NCBI RefSeq assembly: GCF_014697075.1
Contig: NZ_JACJRE010000019.1
Coordinates: 62,001 to 126,000 of the forward strand
Direction of reading: 5' to 3'
DNA length: 64,000 nt
Origin: Tolypothrix sp. FACHB-123
GTDB lineage: Bacteria > Cyanobacteriota > Cyanobacteriia > Cyanobacteriales > Nostocaceae
The translations under genes and the position numbers were made by a program. Shown here one piece after another: positions 61,773-64,000 of the stretch. The stretch's first letter is position 1; each line of letters begins with the position of its first letter. The notes beneath the pieces are model-generated. The model saw only the letters and a list, made by a program, of their open reading frames with translations, did not search any database and was not told the DNA's origin.

Positions 61773-63968
61773 GTGCAATCAACAATGGTATCTACTTCTA
61801 CATCATTCTCGGATATTAAAAACCATTGGGCACGCTTATTTATTGAAGCTTTATCAGCGCGTCGGATTTTAAGTGGCTATCCAAACGGGACTTTTCGCCC
61901 AGATAATTCAGTAACTCGTGCGGAATTTGCTGCCATTATTAAGAAAGTATTTACAGTACCGCAAAAGCGCCAATATGTGCCTTTTACTGATGTCCCTACT
62001 AGCCACTGGGCTTTTAGTGCTATTGAACAATCTTATGAAACAGCATTTATCAGTGGCTATCCCGATCGCACTTTTCGCCCTAATAATAGAATTGCCAGGG
62101 GCGATGTCTTTGTTGCTATAGTTAATGGTTTGGATATTGGCGCTAAAATCAAACCTGATTTGGTAAATAAGCTGTCCCAATTTTATCAAGATGCCAATGC
62201 GATCGCTGGCTATGCAAAAAATCAAGCAGCTATTGCTACTAGTGTCGGTTTAGTAGCCAGCTATCCCAATATTAAATTACTCAACCCCAATATTGCGGCA
62301 ACTCGTGCCGATGTTGCTGTCATAGTTTATCAAGCTTTAGTTTACCTAGGGCAAGCAGATAAAATTACCTCTGCTTATTTAGTCAACCCACCCACGCCAA
62401 TACCTTCATCAACACCAACGCCAACACCAACACCCACCCCAACACCAACACCCAACCCAACACCAACACCAACCCCAACACCAATACCAACACCAACACC
62501 AACGCCAACCCCAACACCAATACCAACACCAACCCCAACGCCTACACCCCCAACACCAACGCCAACCCCAACACCAGCAAATACGGTAAGGGTAAATCAT
62601 CAACGAGAATTTCGCGGTGTGTGGGTAACCGCAGTTTGGAATAGTAATTGGCCTTCTAAAGCTGGATTACCGACTGAACAACAAAAATCAGAATTAGTAG
62701 GAATAATCAAACGATTACAGCAACTCAACTTTAATGCGGTGATTTTGCAGGTACGTCCAGAAGGGGATGCGCTATATGCTTCGTCATTAGAACCTTGGAG
62801 TGCTTGGCTAACAGGAACTCAAGGAAAAGCACCAGATCCATTTTATGACCCCTTAGAGTTTGCGATCGCCGAATGCCACAAACGTAACATTGAAGTTCAC
62901 GCTTGGTTCAATCCCTATCGCGCTAAAACCTCAATTAGACAAGGAACAAACGTCATTCCCCACATAGCTGTCACCAATCCCCAAGTTGTTTATCAATGGG
63001 GTAATCAGCTATGGATGGACCCGGGAGTGCAAATAGTCCAAGATAGAGCTTATAACGTCATTCTCGATGTTGTTCGCCGTTATGATATTGATGCCGTTCA
63101 CTTAGATGATTATTTTTATCCTTATCCCATATCCGGTCAAAATTTCCCCGATAGCAAAACCTATGAAACTTATAGACAAGCTGGCGGCGGATTGAGTATC
63201 GGTGACTGGCGCAGAGAAAACGTCAACCTCATGGTGGTGCGTCTAGCTGAAGGAATTAAAGCTGCCAAGTCCCATGTTAAATTTGGTATTAGTCCTTTCG
63301 GTATTTACCGACCCGGACAACCAGCAGGAATTACCGGCTTAGATGCCTATGATGTCCTTTATGCTGATGCCAAAAAATGGCTAGAACAAGGTTGGATTGA
63401 TTACATTGCACCCCAACTCTACTGGCGTACCGACCAAGCACAACAAAGTTATTCTGCCTTACTCCGGTGGTGGACACAAGTAAACACCAAGCAAAAACAC
63501 GTTTATGCTGGTAACAATTTAACCGAACCCAGTAACAAGAGTCGGGAAAGTGGAGAGATTGAAAAGCAAGTAATATTTAGCCGTAGCCAAGCCGGACAGT
63601 TGTCCTTAGGAAACATCTTCTTTAATCTCGATGTATTAATGCAAAACAGTCAAGGCATCGCTGATAAATTCCAAACTCAGCTTTATACCAAACCTGCCGT
63701 ACCGCCAATTATGCCTTGGCGCGATACCACACCACCAGCACCCCCCACCGCACTGCAATATGTAAATGGCAGACTCAATTGGCAACTAGGCGATAATCAA
63801 CCAGTTCGTTCTTGGGTGCTTTATCGGCAAACAGGAGATAATTGGGAAATTCAGCGAATTTTATCTGCGGGTACAACCTTTGCCACAGTAGGGCCGGGTA
63901 CTTATGCAGTCTCCGCTGTTAATAGGTTAGCAAATGAGAGTTTAGGTGTGGTAATTACGGTTAGTTAG
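61773..63968 (+). CDS. SLH-domain protein with GHL10-like (DUF187/family-10 hydrolase-like) domain
   Basis: 731 residues from GTG at 61773; an ATG at 61785 ([10 protein letters not shown]) is an alternative. Neither has a good ribosome site at normal distance (GGAG ends at 61753). Three SLH motifs lie at about 13-60, 70-120 and 135-190 ('[40 protein letters not shown]'). A Pro-Thr linker is at about 207-268. The catalytic-like barrel follows ('[17 protein letters not shown]', '[15 protein letters not shown]', '[11 protein letters not shown]', '[11 protein letters not shown]', 'YIAPQLYW'), then a short fibronectin-like end. Such proteins bind and possibly cut cell-wall-associated glycans. No signal peptide is visible before the first SLH motif, which is unusual. 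Confidence 0.88.
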   Translation: MQSTMVSTSTSFSDIKNHWARLFIEALSARRILSGYPNGTFRPDNSVTRAEFAAIIKKVFTVPQKRQYVPFTDVPTSHWAFSAIEQSYETAFISGYPDRTFRPNNRIARGDVFVAIVNGLDIGAKIKPDLVNKLSQFYQDANAIAGYAKNQAAIATSVGLVASYPNIKLLNPNIAATRADVAVIVYQALVYLGQADKITSAYLVNPPTPIPSSTPTPTPTPTPTPTPNPTPTPTPTPIPTPTPTPTPTPIPTPTPTPTPPTPTPTPTPANTVRVNHQREFRGVWVTAVWNSNWPSKAGLPTEQQKSELVGIIKRLQQLNFNAVILQVRPEGDALYASSLEPWSAWLTGTQGKAPDPFYDPLEFAIAECHKRNIEVHAWFNPYRAKTSIRQGTNVIPHIAVTNPQVVYQWGNQLWMDPGVQIVQDRAYNVILDVVRRYDIDAVHLDDYFYPYPISGQNFPDSKTYETYRQAGGGLSIGDWRRENVNLMVVRLAEGIKAAKSHVKFGISPFGIYRPGQPAGITGLDAYDVLYADAKKWLEQGWIDYIAPQLYWRTDQAQQSYSALLRWWTQVNTKQKHVYAGNNLTEPSNKSRESGEIEKQVIFSRSQAGQLSLGNIFFNLDVLMQNSQGIADKFQTQLYTKPAVPPIMPWRDTTPPAPPTALQYVNGRLNWQLGDNQPVRSWVLYRQTGDNWEIQRILSAGTTFATVGPGTYAVSAVNRLANESLGVVITVS
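62393..62580 (+). repeat. Pro-Thr linker microsatellite (CCAACACCAACACC type)
   Basis: Low-complexity coding repeat of CCA/ACA/CCC/ACG codons giving (PT)n with occasional Ile or Asn. It can expand or shrink by slippage in steps of six bases without loss of frame. Confidence 0.85.
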
Positions 63969-64000
63969 TTGTCAGTTGACGGTTGTTAGTTGTCAGTTGT
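63969..64000. repeat. GTTGTCA/GTTGACG heptamers at the window end
   Basis: GTTGTCAGTTGACGGTTGTTAGTT-like 7-bp units directly after the SLH-protein stop; runs out of the window. Confidence 0.6.

Noticed and set aside
62409..62603. Minus-strand ORF rich in Trp and Cys
   Set aside because: It is the antisense reading of the Pro-Thr linker microsatellite of the SLH protein; composition is an artefact.

Overview
The window looks like chromosomal DNA of a filamentous, probably heterocyst-forming cyanobacterium of the Nostoc/Calothrix/Tolypothrix kind. The signs are: many HIP1 octamers (GCGATCGC); short heptamer-type intergenic repeats (GTTGACT/AGTCAAC and GTCATTT families); a cyanobacterial-style Smc with an acidic insertion; a giant hybrid Ser/Thr-histidine kinase; and IS605-family tnpB. 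No rRNA, tRNA or CRISPR array was seen. Genus is inference only.

Region 1 (1-30130, all minus strand) is one large cell-surface polysaccharide locus. Reading in the direction of transcription it starts with a WbpM/CapD-type membrane sugar dehydratase (28085-30130). Then come two decayed relatives of a surface-protein module (26896-27986) and three large leaderless exoprotein-like genes (19002-26787: FG-GAP propeller, NHL-like propeller, parallel beta-helix). Next is an unusual island: a two-module NRPS with thioesterase (10642-17157) bracketed by two 485-residue paralogues that fuse a nucleotidyltransferase-like domain to a thymidylate-kinase-like P-loop domain. The locus ends with assembly genes: P-loop kinase, Wzx flippase, glycosyltransferase, Wzy/WaaL-like polymerase or ligase, polysaccharide deacetylase, glycosyltransferase, another P-loop kinase, GalE, and a glycosyltransferase cut by the window edge. 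My reading is that the NRPS makes a short peptide (first residue predicted Gly) connected in some way with the exopolysaccharide. This is the best candidate for an undescribed system here.

Region 2 (30131-42752) begins with a long intergenic stretch. It then holds hydantoinase/oxoprolinase subunit A and, 7 kb away, subunit B. Between them lie a small overlapping gene pair (108-aa protein plus a DUF7689-like protein), a Cys-based protein phosphatase, and a convergent 1798-aa hybrid Ser/Thr kinase-histidine kinase that overlaps the phosphatase gene by 19 bp. Region 3 (42753-45000) is a mobile patch: tandem repeats, a lone IS605/IS1341-type tnpB with hairpin ends, and a BrnT/BrnA toxin-antitoxin pair.

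Region 4 (45100-56071) is ordinary accessory and housekeeping content: two methyltransferases (one with a lipoprotein signal), a protealysin-like M4 protease followed by its emfourin-type inhibitor, an amino acid permease, a GlsB-like membrane protein, manganese catalase, a DUF3891 protein, an aspartoacylase-family protein, a LysR regulator, a secreted hypothetical protein and a DUF433 protein. Region 5 (56540-63968) holds smc, a PRC-barrel protein, and an SLH-domain glycosyl hydrolase-like protein with a long Pro-Thr linker.

A recurring theme is that short dispersed repeats sit at, and sometimes inside, gene ends. They supply stop codons, possible start codons, a C-terminal tail and one in-frame insertion.
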